DNA from: Streptomyces adustus
Lineage (GTDB): Bacteria; Actinomycetota; Actinomycetes; Streptomycetales; Streptomycetaceae
Assembly: GCF_009377175.1 (NCBI RefSeq)
Contig: NZ_VJZD01000072.1
Coordinates: forward strand, 1-38,263
Direction: 5' to 3'
DNA length: 38,263 nucleotides
Position numbers and translations under genes: made by a program. The notes under the pieces were generated by a model. That model saw nothing but the letters and a program-made list of their open reading frames with translations, made no database searches and was not told the origin of the DNA. Below are positions 25,569 through 33,223 of this stretch, piece after piece (position 1 is the stretch's first letter; each line of letters opens with the position of its first letter).

Positions 25569-27308
25569 TCAGGCGTCCGCGCGGGCCGCCGCGAGCAGTT
25601 CCTCCGCATGGGCCCGCGCCGTCTGCGAGTCCTCCTGGCCGGCCAGCATCCGGGACAACTCCCTGATCCGGTCCTCCCCTTCGAGCACCTTCACGCCGGA
25701 GCGGGTCACCGATCCGTCGTTGGTCTTCTCCACCAGCAGCTGCCGGTCCGCGAAGGCCGCGACCTGCGGCAGATGGGTGACGACCACGACCTGCGCGCTC
25801 TTCGCGAGCCGCGCGAGCCGCCGTCCGATCTCCACCGCCGCCTTGCCGCCGACACCGGCGTCGACCTCGTCGAAGAGGTACGTCGGCACCGGATCCGTCC
25901 CGGCGAACACGACCTCGACCGCCAGCATCACGCGCGAGAGCTCACCGCCGGACGCGCCCTTGGCGATGGGCCGCGGCGGGGCACCCGGGTGCGGGGCCAG
26001 CAGCAGCTCCACCTCGTCGGCGCCGGACGGCCCGTACGCGACCGTGCGTCCGCCGACCTCGACGCCCTCGGCGTCCTCCGTCTGCCGCAGGTCGAACGAC
26101 ACGCGCGCGTGGGGCATGGCCAGCGAGGCCAGCTCGGCGGTCACCGCGGCCGCGAACCGCTCGGCCGCCTCCGTCCGGGCGTCCGTCAGCGCCTGGGCGA
26201 GCCCGCCCAGTTCGGTGCGCAGCGCGTCCCGCTCGGCGGTCAGCTCGCCGATCCGCTCGTCGTCGCCGTCCAGCTCGGTCAGTCGGCCGGCGCCCTGCTC
26301 GGCCCAGGCCAGCACGGAGGCGATGTCCTGACCGTCCCGGCCGTACTTGCGGGTCAGCGCGGTGAGCGCCGCCCGGCGCTCCTCGACCGCCGCCAGCCGC
26401 AGCGGGTCGGCGTCCAGGTCGTCGGCGTAGCCCGCCAGCTCCCCTGCCACGTCGCCCAGCAGGATCCCGATCTCCCCGATCCGGTCGGTCAGCGCGGCCA
26501 GCGACGGGTCGTGGGACCGTACGGCCTCCAGGGCCCGCTGTGCGCCCGCCACGAGCGTCGCGGCGTCGATGCCCTCGGGATCCTCCGGGTTGCCCGCGAG
26601 AGCGGCATGTGCGGCCGTGGCGGCCGACGACAGCGCCTCCGCGTGCCCGAGCCGCTCCGCCTCCTCGGCGAGCTCCACGTCCTCACCGGCACGCGGCTCG
26701 ACGCCCGCGACCTCGTCGAGGCCGTAGCGCAGCATGTCGGCCTCCTGGGCCCGCTCACGCGCACGGGTGACGATCTCGTCGAGCTCGGTGGCGACGGCCC
26801 GCAGCCGCCGGTAGGCCTCCGTGTACTTGGCGAGCGGCCCCGCGACGGCGTCGCCCGCGTAACGGTCGAGCGCCGCGCGCTGCCGCGAGAGTTTCAGCAG
26901 CCCCTGCTGGTCGGTCTGTCCGTGGACGGCCACCAGTTCGTCGGCGAGTTCGGCGAGCATCCCGACGGGCACGCTCCGCCCGCCCAGATGAGCCCGCGAG
27001 CGCCCCTCCGCGGAAACGGTACGGCTGATCAGCAGAGCTCCGTCGTCGAGCTCGGCCCCCGCCTCCTCCGCGCGCACGATCGCGGCCGTGTGCGCGGGTA
27101 CGGAGATCCGCCCCTCCACGACCGCGTTCTTCGCCCCGATCCGCACGAGCGCCGGGTCCGCGCGCCCGCCGAGGAGCAGTCCCAGGCTGGTGACCACCAT
27201 GGTCTTGCCCGCACCCGTCTCACCGGTGACCGCGGTGAACCCGGGCGACAGCTCGACGACCGCGTCGTCGATGACCCCGAGAGACCGTATCCGCATTTCC
27301 TCCAACAC
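25569..27308 (-). CDS. recN: DNA repair protein RecN
   Basis: A 579-residue SMC-like ATPase acting in double-strand break repair. The Walker A motif GETGAGKT is at 29-36, the RecN-specific AVHGQTDQQ follows, the middle is a coiled-coil region, and the C-terminal ATPase half has the signature ASGGELSRVMLA and Walker B/D-loop FDEVDAGVGGKAA. The GTG at 27306-27308 (reading LEEMRIRSLG after it) matches family N-termini; ATG codons at 27318-27320 and 27294-27296 are alternatives, the second lying too close to GGAGG. No LexA-box-like palindrome was recognised upstream. It follows nadK by 247 bases with a terminator between, so it likely has its own promoter. Confidence 0.96.
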   Translation of the reverse strand: MLEEMRIRSLGVIDDAVVELSPGFTAVTGETGAGKTMVVTSLGLLLGGRADPALVRIGAKNAVVEGRISVPAHTAAIVRAEEAGAELDDGALLISRTVSAEGRSRAHLGGRSVPVGMLAELADELVAVHGQTDQQGLLKLSRQRAALDRYAGDAVAGPLAKYTEAYRRLRAVATELDEIVTRARERAQEADMLRYGLDEVAGVEPRAGEDVELAEEAERLGHAEALSSAATAAHAALAGNPEDPEGIDAATLVAGAQRALEAVRSHDPSLAALTDRIGEIGILLGDVAGELAGYADDLDADPLRLAAVEERRAALTALTRKYGRDGQDIASVLAWAEQGAGRLTELDGDDERIGELTAERDALRTELGGLAQALTDARTEAAERFAAAVTAELASLAMPHARVSFDLRQTEDAEGVEVGGRTVAYGPSGADEVELLLAPHPGAPPRPIAKGASGGELSRVMLAVEVVFAGTDPVPTYLFDEVDAGVGGKAAVEIGRRLARLAKSAQVVVVTHLPQVAAFADRQLLVEKTNDGSVTRSGVKVLEGEDRIRELSRMLAGQEDSQTARAHAEELLAAARADA

Positions 27309-27520
27309 GCACCCGACCATACGAGGTTTTCCGGGCCGTGTGCGACGCCGCCCCCTGCAACGAGTGCCGAGCGTTACCTGCCCGGGGTAATCCTCGTTGT
27401 GCTCGCGGCCTCCGCGCTCCCGCGGGGCGAACCGCTCGGCCCGGTCCTCCACCTCGCCGGCCGTCCGGTCCCGGCCGGGGCACGGGTGCGGCGCCCCGGC
27501 CCGCGGCGCGGGGCCGATCC

Positions 27521-27546
27521 GGTGCCCCGGCGGCGTCCGGGGCACC
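27521..27546 (-). terminator. Terminator after nadK
   Basis: Perfect 10-base arms GGTGCCCCGG (27521-27530) and CCGGGGCACC (27537-27546) with a six-base loop, starting nine bases past the nadK stop on the minus strand. It separates the tlyA-nadK transcript from recN. Confidence 0.8.
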
Positions 27547-27555
27547 AGGTCCGTA

Positions 27556-28461
27556 CTACTGCCGGGCCCCTCGCCACCCCGAGACGGGCAGCGCGAACTT
27601 CGCCACCAGCCGGTCGGTGAACGACGCGTGGTGCAGCCGGGCCAGGCGCACGGGAACGGCCCCCCGCCGCACCTCGACCCGCGCCCCCGGCGGCAGCTCG
27701 ACCGTCCGCCGGCCGTCGCACCACAGGACGCCGGGCGGGACGTGCGGCAGCACCTCGACCGCCAGCACCGAGTTCGGCGAGGTGACCAGCGGCTTCGCGA
27801 ACAGCGCGTGCGCGCTGATCGGCACCATCAGCAGCGCCTCGACCTCGGGCCACACCACGGGCCCGCCCGCCGAGAAGGCGTACGCCGTCGACCCGGTCGG
27901 GGTCGACAGCACGATCCCGTCGCAGCCGAACCCGGTCACCGGCCGCCCGTCGATCTCCAGCACGACCTCGAGCAGCTTCTCGGCGCCGGCCTTCTGCACG
28001 GCCGCCTCGTTCAGCGCCCAGTCGGTGTGCACGATGTCGCCGTTGCGGTGCACGACGACGTCGACGGTCATCCGCTCCTCGACCTCGTACGCCTTGGTCA
28101 CCACCCGGTCGACGACCTTGTCGAGGTCGTCGCGCTCGGCCTCCGCGAGGAACCCAACGCTGCCCAGGTTCACGCCGAGCATCGGCACCCCGGACGCCCG
28201 GGCGAACTCGGCGCCGCGCAGCAGCGTGCCGTCGCCGCCGAGGACGATCAGCAGCTCGCAGCCCTCCAGGCACTGCGGGGTGGCCTCCGCGACCAGCTCC
28301 ACCTCGTCCGGCAGCGGCAGGTCGGCTGCCTCGTACTCCAGCACCCTGACACCCACGCCGGCCCGCAGCAGCCCCTTCACCACGAGTTCGGCACTGCGGA
28401 TGGCCGCGGGCCGCCCGGTGTGGGCGAGCAGGAAAACAGTACGAGCTCGGTTCTCTGTCAA
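27556..28461 (-). CDS. nadK: NAD kinase
   Basis: A 301-residue ATP/polyphosphate-NAD kinase making NADP. The GGDGT motif is at 75-79, followed by the LGVNLGSVGFLAE segment, the NAD-binding LNEAAVQK loop and the glycine-rich TPTGSTAYAFSAGGP. The start is a TTG at 28459-28461 that overlaps the tlyA stop as TTGA, giving the family N-terminus TENRARTVFLLAHTGR; no nearby ATG or GTG fits. It is coupled to tlyA in an arrangement I recall from mycobacteria (Rv1694-Rv1695). Confidence 0.96.
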   Translation of the reverse strand: MTENRARTVFLLAHTGRPAAIRSAELVVKGLLRAGVGVRVLEYEAADLPLPDEVELVAEATPQCLEGCELLIVLGGDGTLLRGAEFARASGVPMLGVNLGSVGFLAEAERDDLDKVVDRVVTKAYEVEERMTVDVVVHRNGDIVHTDWALNEAAVQKAGAEKLLEVVLEIDGRPVTGFGCDGIVLSTPTGSTAYAFSAGGPVVWPEVEALLMVPISAHALFAKPLVTSPNSVLAVEVLPHVPPGVLWCDGRRTVELPPGARVEVRRGAVPVRLARLHHASFTDRLVAKFALPVSGWRGARQ

Positions 28462-29273
28462 CGCGGCCCCTCCGCCACTGCACGGTCGACATCGGCCGGG
28501 TCCAGTTCGGGGGCTCCGGCACGCAGCCACAGAAAGTACTCGACGTTGCCCGAGGGACCGGGCAGCGGACTGGCGGTGACACCCTTCACCCCGAGCCCGA
28601 GTTCCCACGCCTTCTGCGCCACGCCCCGCACGGCCTCCGCCCGCAGCTGCGGACTCCGTACGACACCCCCGCTCCCCAGCCGTTCCTTCCCCACCTCGAA
28701 CTGCGGCTTGACCATCATCACCAGGTCGGCGTCCGGCTTCACGCACCGCGCCAGGGCCGGCAGCACCAGCCCGAGCGGGATGAAGGACAGATCGCCCACG
28801 ACAAGATCCACAGGTTCCCCATCGATCGCTTCAAGCGTCAACTCGCGTACGTTCGTACGGTCCTTGACGGTGACGCGTTCATCGCTCTGGAGAGACCAGG
28901 CGAGTTGTCCGTAACCCACGTCCACGGCGACGACGTGCGCGGCTCCCGCCCGCAGCAGTACGTCGGTGAAGCCGCCGGTGGACGCGCCCGCGTCCAGGGC
29001 CCGCCGTCCCCCGACGGCCAGCCCCTGCGGCACGAAGGCGGCGAGCGCCCCGGCGAGCTTGTGGCCGCCGCGCGAGACGTACTCGGGGTCGCCGTCGCCG
29101 GACGCGACGACGATCGCCGCCGCGGTCTCCACCTGGGTGGCGGGCTTGGTCGCGACGGTCTTGCCGACCGTCACCCGGCCCGCGGCGATCAGCTGGCTGG
29201 CGTGCTCGCGCGAACGCGCGAGCTTCCTGCGGACCAGCTCCGCGTCCAGACGGCGGCGTGCGACTCCTGCCAC
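28458..29273 (-). CDS. tlyA: TlyA-family rRNA 2'-O-methyltransferase
   Basis: A 271-residue protein with an N-terminal S4 RNA-binding domain (residues 1-65, RRRLDAELVRRKLARSREHA) and a C-terminal FtsJ-like methyltransferase domain whose SAM loop is ALDAGASTGGFTDVLL (from about 92). Actinobacterial TlyA methylates cytidines in 16S and 23S rRNA and affects capreomycin sensitivity; the first residues here (MAGVARRRLDAEL) carry the long N-terminus of the type that modifies both (family knowledge, not tested). The GTG at 29271-29273 has no strong ribosome-binding site. It precedes nadK with a TTGA overlap. Confidence 0.94.
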   Translation of the reverse strand: MAGVARRRLDAELVRRKLARSREHASQLIAAGRVTVGKTVATKPATQVETAAAIVVASGDGDPEYVSRGGHKLAGALAAFVPQGLAVGGRRALDAGASTGGFTDVLLRAGAAHVVAVDVGYGQLAWSLQSDERVTVKDRTNVRELTLEAIDGEPVDLVVGDLSFIPLGLVLPALARCVKPDADLVMMVKPQFEVGKERLGSGGVVRSPQLRAEAVRGVAQKAWELGLGVKGVTASPLPGPSGNVEYFLWLRAGAPELDPADVDRAVAEGPR

Positions 29274-29351
29274 GTTCGGTTCAGCTCCTCGTCATCCCGT
29301 ACGGGGGTCGTACCGTACGGCGGTCGAAAGGTGGGACCCGAAGGATCTCAC

Positions 29352-29642
29352 TTACGCGGTGGCGGCCGGGGGACGGGTGGGAGCCGGCAGTCCCGGGCGA
29401 GCGTCGAGCGCGGTGAGCGCGTCCCGCAGCCCCCGGTGCACATCCTCGTACACCTCGACGTGTCCGTCGGCGGCGAGGTGATCGGCGTCACCGAGCCGCT
29501 CCAGCAGCGCGTCCACCTCGGCGTTGCCGGTGCGGACGCGGGAGATCTCCAGCGGAGCGGGGGCGGCCGGGTCGGACGCCGGCCCGGCCTGCGCCGTCGC
29601 CGCTTCCGTCGGGGTCCCGGCCTCGGGCACAGAGTCGGTCAT
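29352..29642 (-). CDS. Small conserved actinobacterial protein, function unknown
   Basis: A 96-residue acidic protein with a Pro/Ala/Thr-rich N-terminal third and a short helical core (LEISRVRTGNAEVDALLERL, then VEVYEDVHRGLRDAL). I recognise it only as the kind of short hypothetical that precedes tlyA in actinobacteria (compare Rv1693 by position). The ATG lacks a Shine-Dalgarno sequence, and TAGCGT on the minus strand ends six bases before it, so the transcript is probably leaderless. Divergent from the SCP2-like gene with only 42 bases between them; 78 bases upstream of tlyA in the same direction. Confidence 0.82.
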   Translation of the reverse strand: MTDSVPEAGTPTEAATAQAGPASDPAAPAPLEISRVRTGNAEVDALLERLGDADHLAADGHVEVYEDVHRGLRDALTALDARPGLPAPTRPPAATA

Positions 29643-29648
29643 GCCCCG

Positions 29649-29676
29649 ACGCTACCCCGAACCGCTGAGGTAACGT
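29649..29676. promoter_or_regulatory. Divergent leaderless promoter pair
   Basis: Within 42 bases between two divergent ATG codons lie TAGCGT on the minus strand (29649-29654), six bases before the small-protein ATG, and TAACGT on the plus strand (29671-29676), eight bases before the SCP2-like ATG. Each -10 candidate is placed for transcription to begin at its start codon. The -35 region of each promoter would fall on or near the other's -10, so the two probably interfere. Confidence 0.55.
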
Positions 29677-29684
29677 CGATCACC

Positions 29685-30032
29685 ATGGCCACCATCGAGG
29701 AGTGCCGCACCGCGCTCGAAAAGCTCTCCGAGTCCATGGGAGGCGCCGAGGGCGACGTCCGTGAGGCCGCCGCCCTGGACCGCTCGGTGAGCTGTCGCAT
29801 CACCGATCTGGACATCACCTTCGCCGGGCGGCTCGTCGGCGGCCGGATCGAGGTGCTGGACACCCATCCCGGCCCGCCGCGCCGGAAGGCCGAGATCCGG
29901 CTGACCATGGCCGGCGACGACCTGGTGGCGCTGGTCGCGGGCGAGCTGAACTTCGCCAAGGCCTGGGGATCGGGCCGGGTGAAGCTGGAGGCGGGCCTGC
30001 TCGACCTGTTCCGGCTCAGGAAGCTCCTGTAG
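29685..30032 (+). CDS. SCP2 sterol-binding domain protein
   Basis: A 115-residue protein with the SCP2-like fold, which binds lipids or other hydrophobic ligands in a small alpha/beta tunnel. Recognisable features are the alternating strand pattern in SCRITDLDITFAGRLVGGRI and the helix-turn LTMAGDDLVALVAGELNFAKAWGSGRVKLEAGLLDLFRLRKLL typical of the family C-terminus, here split by position (about 72-115). The ATG at 29685 has no ribosome-binding site and follows TAACGT by eight bases, suggesting a leaderless message. Convergent with the ABC ATPase gene, 59 bases away. Ligand unknown. Confidence 0.88.
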   Translation: MATIEECRTALEKLSESMGGAEGDVREAAALDRSVSCRITDLDITFAGRLVGGRIEVLDTHPGPPRRKAEIRLTMAGDDLVALVAGELNFAKAWGSGRVKLEAGLLDLFRLRKLL

Positions 30033-30091
30033 CCGCGGCCCTCACCCTCCCGGGCCTCCCCTGGCGCCTTGAACCTCCCCGGCCGCGCCCC

Positions 30092-31033
30092 TTAGCGCGG
30101 GGCGGCGGCCTTCGCCTCGGTACGGGCCCTGCGCGCCGCCGGGACCACCAGCGGCGTCCCCGTCTCGGGGTCGTCGATGACCTGGCAGCGCAGCCCGAAG
30201 ACCTCCTCGACCAGGGCGGCCGTGACGACCTCGCCGGGCGTGCCCTGGGCGATGACCCGCCCGCCGCGCAACGCGATGAGGTGGGTGGCGTACCGGGCCG
30301 CGTGGTTGAGGTCGTGCAGCACGGCGACCAGCGTGCGGCCCTGCTCCTCGTGCAGCTGGGCGCAGAGGTCGAGCACGTCGATCTGGTGCTGGATGTCCAG
30401 GTAGGTCGTCGGCTCGTCGAGCAGGAGCAGCGGCGTCTGCTGGGCGAGCGCCATCGCGATCCACACGCGCTGGCGCTGGCCGCCGGAGAGCTCGTCGACA
30501 TAGCGCTCGGCCAGTTCGGCGACGCCGGTCTGGGCCATGGACTCCTGCACGACCCGCTCGTCCTCGGCCGACCACTGGCGCAGCAGCCCCTGATGCGGGT
30601 AGCGGCCGCGGCCCACCAGGTCGGCGACGGTGATCCCGTCCGGCGCGATCGAGGACTGCGGCAGCAGGCCCAGCGTCCGCGCGACCTTCTTCGCCGGCAT
30701 CGACTGGATGACCTGCCCGTCGAGCAGCACCCGGCCCTCGCTCGGCTTCAGCATCCGCGACAGCGCCCGCAGCAACGTCGACTTGCCGCACGCGTTCGGG
30801 CCGACGATCACCGTGAAGGAGTTGTCGGGGATCTCCACCGACAGCTGTTCGGCGATGACCCGCTGGTCGTAGGCGAGGGTGACGTTCTCTGCGGACAGAC
30901 GGTTCACGGTGCTCCTCGGGTTGTTCGGTCCGCCGGTGGGGGCGCTCGGTTCGCCGGTGACATGGGACGGACCAGTGGCGTTGCCGGGGCCGTCGGCGGC
31001 GTGGGACGGTCCGCCGGTGACGGTGGCGCTCAT
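30092..31033 (-). CDS. Iron-siderophore ABC transporter ATP-binding protein (FecE/FepC type)
   Basis: The ATPase of an iron(III)-siderophore importer. Walker A GPNACGKST is at 78-86, the signature LSGGQRQRVWIA is central, and Walker B reads LLLLDEPTTYLD. The ATG at 31031-31033 overlaps the stop of the second permease as ATGA and gives 313 residues; residues 1-42 are then a low-complexity Gly/Pro/Thr/Ser arm. An internal GTG at 30905-30907 preceded by AGGAG gives the usual 271-residue length and may be the real or an additional start. Third gene of the iron-box operon; the final ~20 residues are basic and Ala-rich. Confidence 0.93.
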   Translation of the reverse strand: MSATVTGGPSHAADGPGNATGPSHVTGEPSAPTGGPNNPRSTVNRLSAENVTLAYDQRVIAEQLSVEIPDNSFTVIVGPNACGKSTLLRALSRMLKPSEGRVLLDGQVIQSMPAKKVARTLGLLPQSSIAPDGITVADLVGRGRYPHQGLLRQWSAEDERVVQESMAQTGVAELAERYVDELSGGQRQRVWIAMALAQQTPLLLLDEPTTYLDIQHQIDVLDLCAQLHEEQGRTLVAVLHDLNHAARYATHLIALRGGRVIAQGTPGEVVTAALVEEVFGLRCQVIDDPETGTPLVVPAARRARTEAKAAAPR

Positions 31034-32124
31034 ATCCGGCCCGCCCGGCGCTCGGTGACCAGCAGCCAGAGCAGGTAGACACCGCCGAGCACGCCGGTCA
31101 CCACGCCCACCGGCAGCTGTTCGGCGCCGAAGGCCCGCTGCGAGGCCCAGTCGGCGGTGACCAGGAGGGTGGCGCCCATGCACAGCGACGGCACGAGGTT
31201 CGGCCCGGGGGACCGGGTCAGCCGCCGGGCGAGCTGCGGCGCGGTCAGCGCCACGAAGCTGACGGGTCCCGCGGCGGCGGTGGCGGTCGCGGTGAGCAGC
31301 ACGGCCGCCACCATCAGCAGCAGCCGTACCCGCTCCACCCGCACCCCGAGGGCGTTGGCCACGTCGTCGCCCATCTCCGTCATCCGCAGCCCGCGGGCGT
31401 TGGCGAGGACGAGCGGGACGAGCACCGCGCACAGGGCGAGCAGCGGCCAGACCTGTTCCCAGTCGCGGCCGTCGAGGGAGCCGGTCATCCAGACGACGGC
31501 ACGGGCCGCGTCCACGATGTCGGACTTGGTCAGCAGATAGCCGTTGACCGCCGTGACGACGGCCGACACGCCGATGCCGACCAGCACCAGCCGGTAGCCG
31601 TGCACGCCCTGCTTCCAGGACAGCAGGTAGATGGCGAGGCCGGTCAGCAGCCCGCCGACGAGCGCGCCGAGGGTGACCTCGGTGGCGTCCCCGGACAGCA
31701 GCACGATCACCACGAGCGCGCCGGCCGTCGCCCCCTGCCCGAGTCCCAGGACGTCCGGACTGCCCAGCGGATTGCGGGAGATGGACTGGAACAGCGCGCC
31801 GCCGAGCCCCAGCGAGGCGCCCACCAGGAGGCCTACCAGGACCCGCGGTAGCCGGAGTTCGTTGACGATGAAGTCCTGCCCCGGCGTGCCGTTCCCCACG
31901 AGCGTCTTGAGGACGTCGCCGGGCGGGATCGGGAAGTCGCCGGTGCCGATCAGGACCACGCTCGCGGCGAGCGCGGCGGCCAGCAGCAGCACCACGACGG
32001 TGACCGCCCGCACGTCCAGCCGGAGCGAGAACCCGCCCGGCATGCGCAGCGCGCGGGCGGCCCGGTTCGCGCCGGAGGTCCGGTTCGCCTTGGTGGCCCG
32101 GGAGTTCTTCACTGCCGTCCTCAC
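31030..32124 (-). CDS. Iron-siderophore ABC transporter permease (second subunit)
   Basis: A 364-residue FecCD-family membrane protein. The first ~35 residues are basic and cytoplasmic, then a strong hydrophobic segment (AVTVVVLLLAAALAASVVLI) begins about ten membrane spans. Family signatures include LRLPRVLVGLLVGASLGLGG, QSISRNPLGSPDVLG and, near the C-terminus, GPVSFVALTAPQLARRL, the coupling helix that docks on the ATPase. The GTG at 32122-32124 overlaps the first permease stop as GTGA, and the gene's own stop overlaps the ATPase start, so the three proteins are made in coupled fashion. Confidence 0.95.
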   Translation of the reverse strand: MRTAVKNSRATKANRTSGANRAARALRMPGGFSLRLDVRAVTVVVLLLAAALAASVVLIGTGDFPIPPGDVLKTLVGNGTPGQDFIVNELRLPRVLVGLLVGASLGLGGALFQSISRNPLGSPDVLGLGQGATAGALVVIVLLSGDATEVTLGALVGGLLTGLAIYLLSWKQGVHGYRLVLVGIGVSAVVTAVNGYLLTKSDIVDAARAVVWMTGSLDGRDWEQVWPLLALCAVLVPLVLANARGLRMTEMGDDVANALGVRVERVRLLLMVAAVLLTATATAAAGPVSFVALTAPQLARRLTRSPGPNLVPSLCMGATLLVTADWASQRAFGAEQLPVGVVTGVLGGVYLLWLLVTERRAGRI

Positions 32125-33164
32125 AGCTGCGCCGTCCTGCGTCGTCGTACGAGAAAGATGAAGACCGGGCCGCCGACGAGCGCGGTGACGATGCCGACCT
32201 GGAGTTCCGAGGGGCGCACGACCACCCGGCCGACGACGTCCGCGCCGAGCAGCAGCACGGGCGACAGGACGGCGGCGTACGGCATGATCCAGCGCATGTC
32301 GGGGCCGGTGAAGGAGCGCACGATGTGCGGCACCATCAGCCCGACGAACACGATGGGTCCGCAGGCGGCGGTCGCCGCTCCGCAGAGCACGGTGGCCGCG
32401 AGCATGGACAGCGCCCGGGTGCGGTTGAGATGGGCGCCCAGCGCCTTGGCGGTGTCGTCGCCCATGGACATCGCGTTGAGCGGCCGGGCGAGCGCCAGCG
32501 CGAGCAGGGTGCCGACGGCGAAGAACGGCAGCACCTGGGCGATGGTCGAGTCGGTGGCCGACGACAGCGACCCGACCGTCCAGAAGCGCATCCGGCCCAG
32601 CGCCGCCTTGTCCATGATCATCACGGCTTGGACATAGCCGTACAGCGCGGCGCTGATCGCGGTGCCGGCGAGCGCGAGCCGCACCGGGGTGGCGCCCCGG
32701 CTGCCGCCGAGGAACCACACCAGCGCGCCCACGGCGGCCGCGCCGACGAAGGCGAACCACACATAGCCGCTCAGGCTGGTGACACCGAAGTAGGTGATGG
32801 CCGTGACGACCGCGGCGGACGCGCCCGCGTTGATGCCGAGCAGCCCGGGGTCGGCGAGCGGATTGCGGGTGAGCGCCTGGAGGACGGCCCCCGACAGGCC
32901 GAGCGCCGCGCCGGCGAGCAGCCCGAGGAGGGTCCGCGACAGCCGCTCGTCGACCACGACGTCGCCGTAGGTGCCGGTACTGGTGAACAGGCCGTGCCAG
33001 ACCTGTTCCAGGGACAGTTCCTTCGCCCCGATCGCGATGCTCGCCATCGCGACGAGCGCCAGGACCGCGGCGGACAGGAGCAGCCCGAAGCTGCGTATCG
33101 CCCGGCGGGTTGGGGGCGCGGGGGCGGTCTCCGCGCGCTGCTGAGGAGGACTGTCGACCAACAC
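32121..33164 (-). CDS. Iron-siderophore ABC transporter permease (first subunit)
   Basis: A 347-residue FecCD-family permease, first gene of the operon. After a short Pro-rich cytoplasmic leader the first span is FGLLLSAAVLALVAMASIAI; family signatures are LSRTLLGLLAGAALGLSGAV, QALTRNPLADPGLLGI and the coupling helix CGPIVFVGLMVPHIVRSF. The GTG at 33162-33164 lies four bases from an iron box that also carries the -10 candidate TAGGCT, so the message is leaderless or has only a few leader bases. No periplasmic binding-protein gene is adjacent, so the importer must use one encoded elsewhere. Confidence 0.95.
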   Translation of the reverse strand: MLVDSPPQQRAETAPAPPTRRAIRSFGLLLSAAVLALVAMASIAIGAKELSLEQVWHGLFTSTGTYGDVVVDERLSRTLLGLLAGAALGLSGAVLQALTRNPLADPGLLGINAGASAAVVTAITYFGVTSLSGYVWFAFVGAAAVGALVWFLGGSRGATPVRLALAGTAISAALYGYVQAVMIMDKAALGRMRFWTVGSLSSATDSTIAQVLPFFAVGTLLALALARPLNAMSMGDDTAKALGAHLNRTRALSMLAATVLCGAATAACGPIVFVGLMVPHIVRSFTGPDMRWIMPYAAVLSPVLLLGADVVGRVVVRPSELQVGIVTALVGGPVFIFLVRRRRTAQL

Positions 33165-33168
33165 GCAG

Positions 33169-33187
33169 TTAGGTTAGCCTATCCTCC
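33169..33187 (-). promoter_or_regulatory. Iron box (IdeR/DmdR-type operator) of the siderophore importer
   Basis: TTAGGTTAGCCTATCCT at 33169-33185 matches most of the actinobacterial iron-box consensus TTAGGTTAGGCTAACCTAA. It starts five bases upstream of the GTG of the first permease gene, and on the minus strand includes TAGGCT as a -10 candidate. Iron-loaded repressor bound here would block transcription of the importer. Confidence 0.88.
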
Positions 33188-33199
33188 ATTTCCCCTCGG

Positions 33200-33220
33200 C
33201 GGCCGGTGGTTCACCGGCCG
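33200..33220 (-). terminator. Terminator after the HAD phosphatase gene
   Basis: Perfect nine-base arms CGGCCGGTG (33200-33208) and CACCGGCCG (33212-33220) with a three-base loop, four bases past the phosphatase stop. It lies 12 bases from the iron box and would stop readthrough into the iron-regulated operon. Confidence 0.8.
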
Positions 33221-33223
33221 AAC

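Noticed and set aside
27374..27390. Dyad TTACC...GGGTAA upstream of recN as an SOS operator
   Set aside because: It does not resemble the actinobacterial LexA box (GAAC...GTTC) and its arms are only five bases; probably chance.
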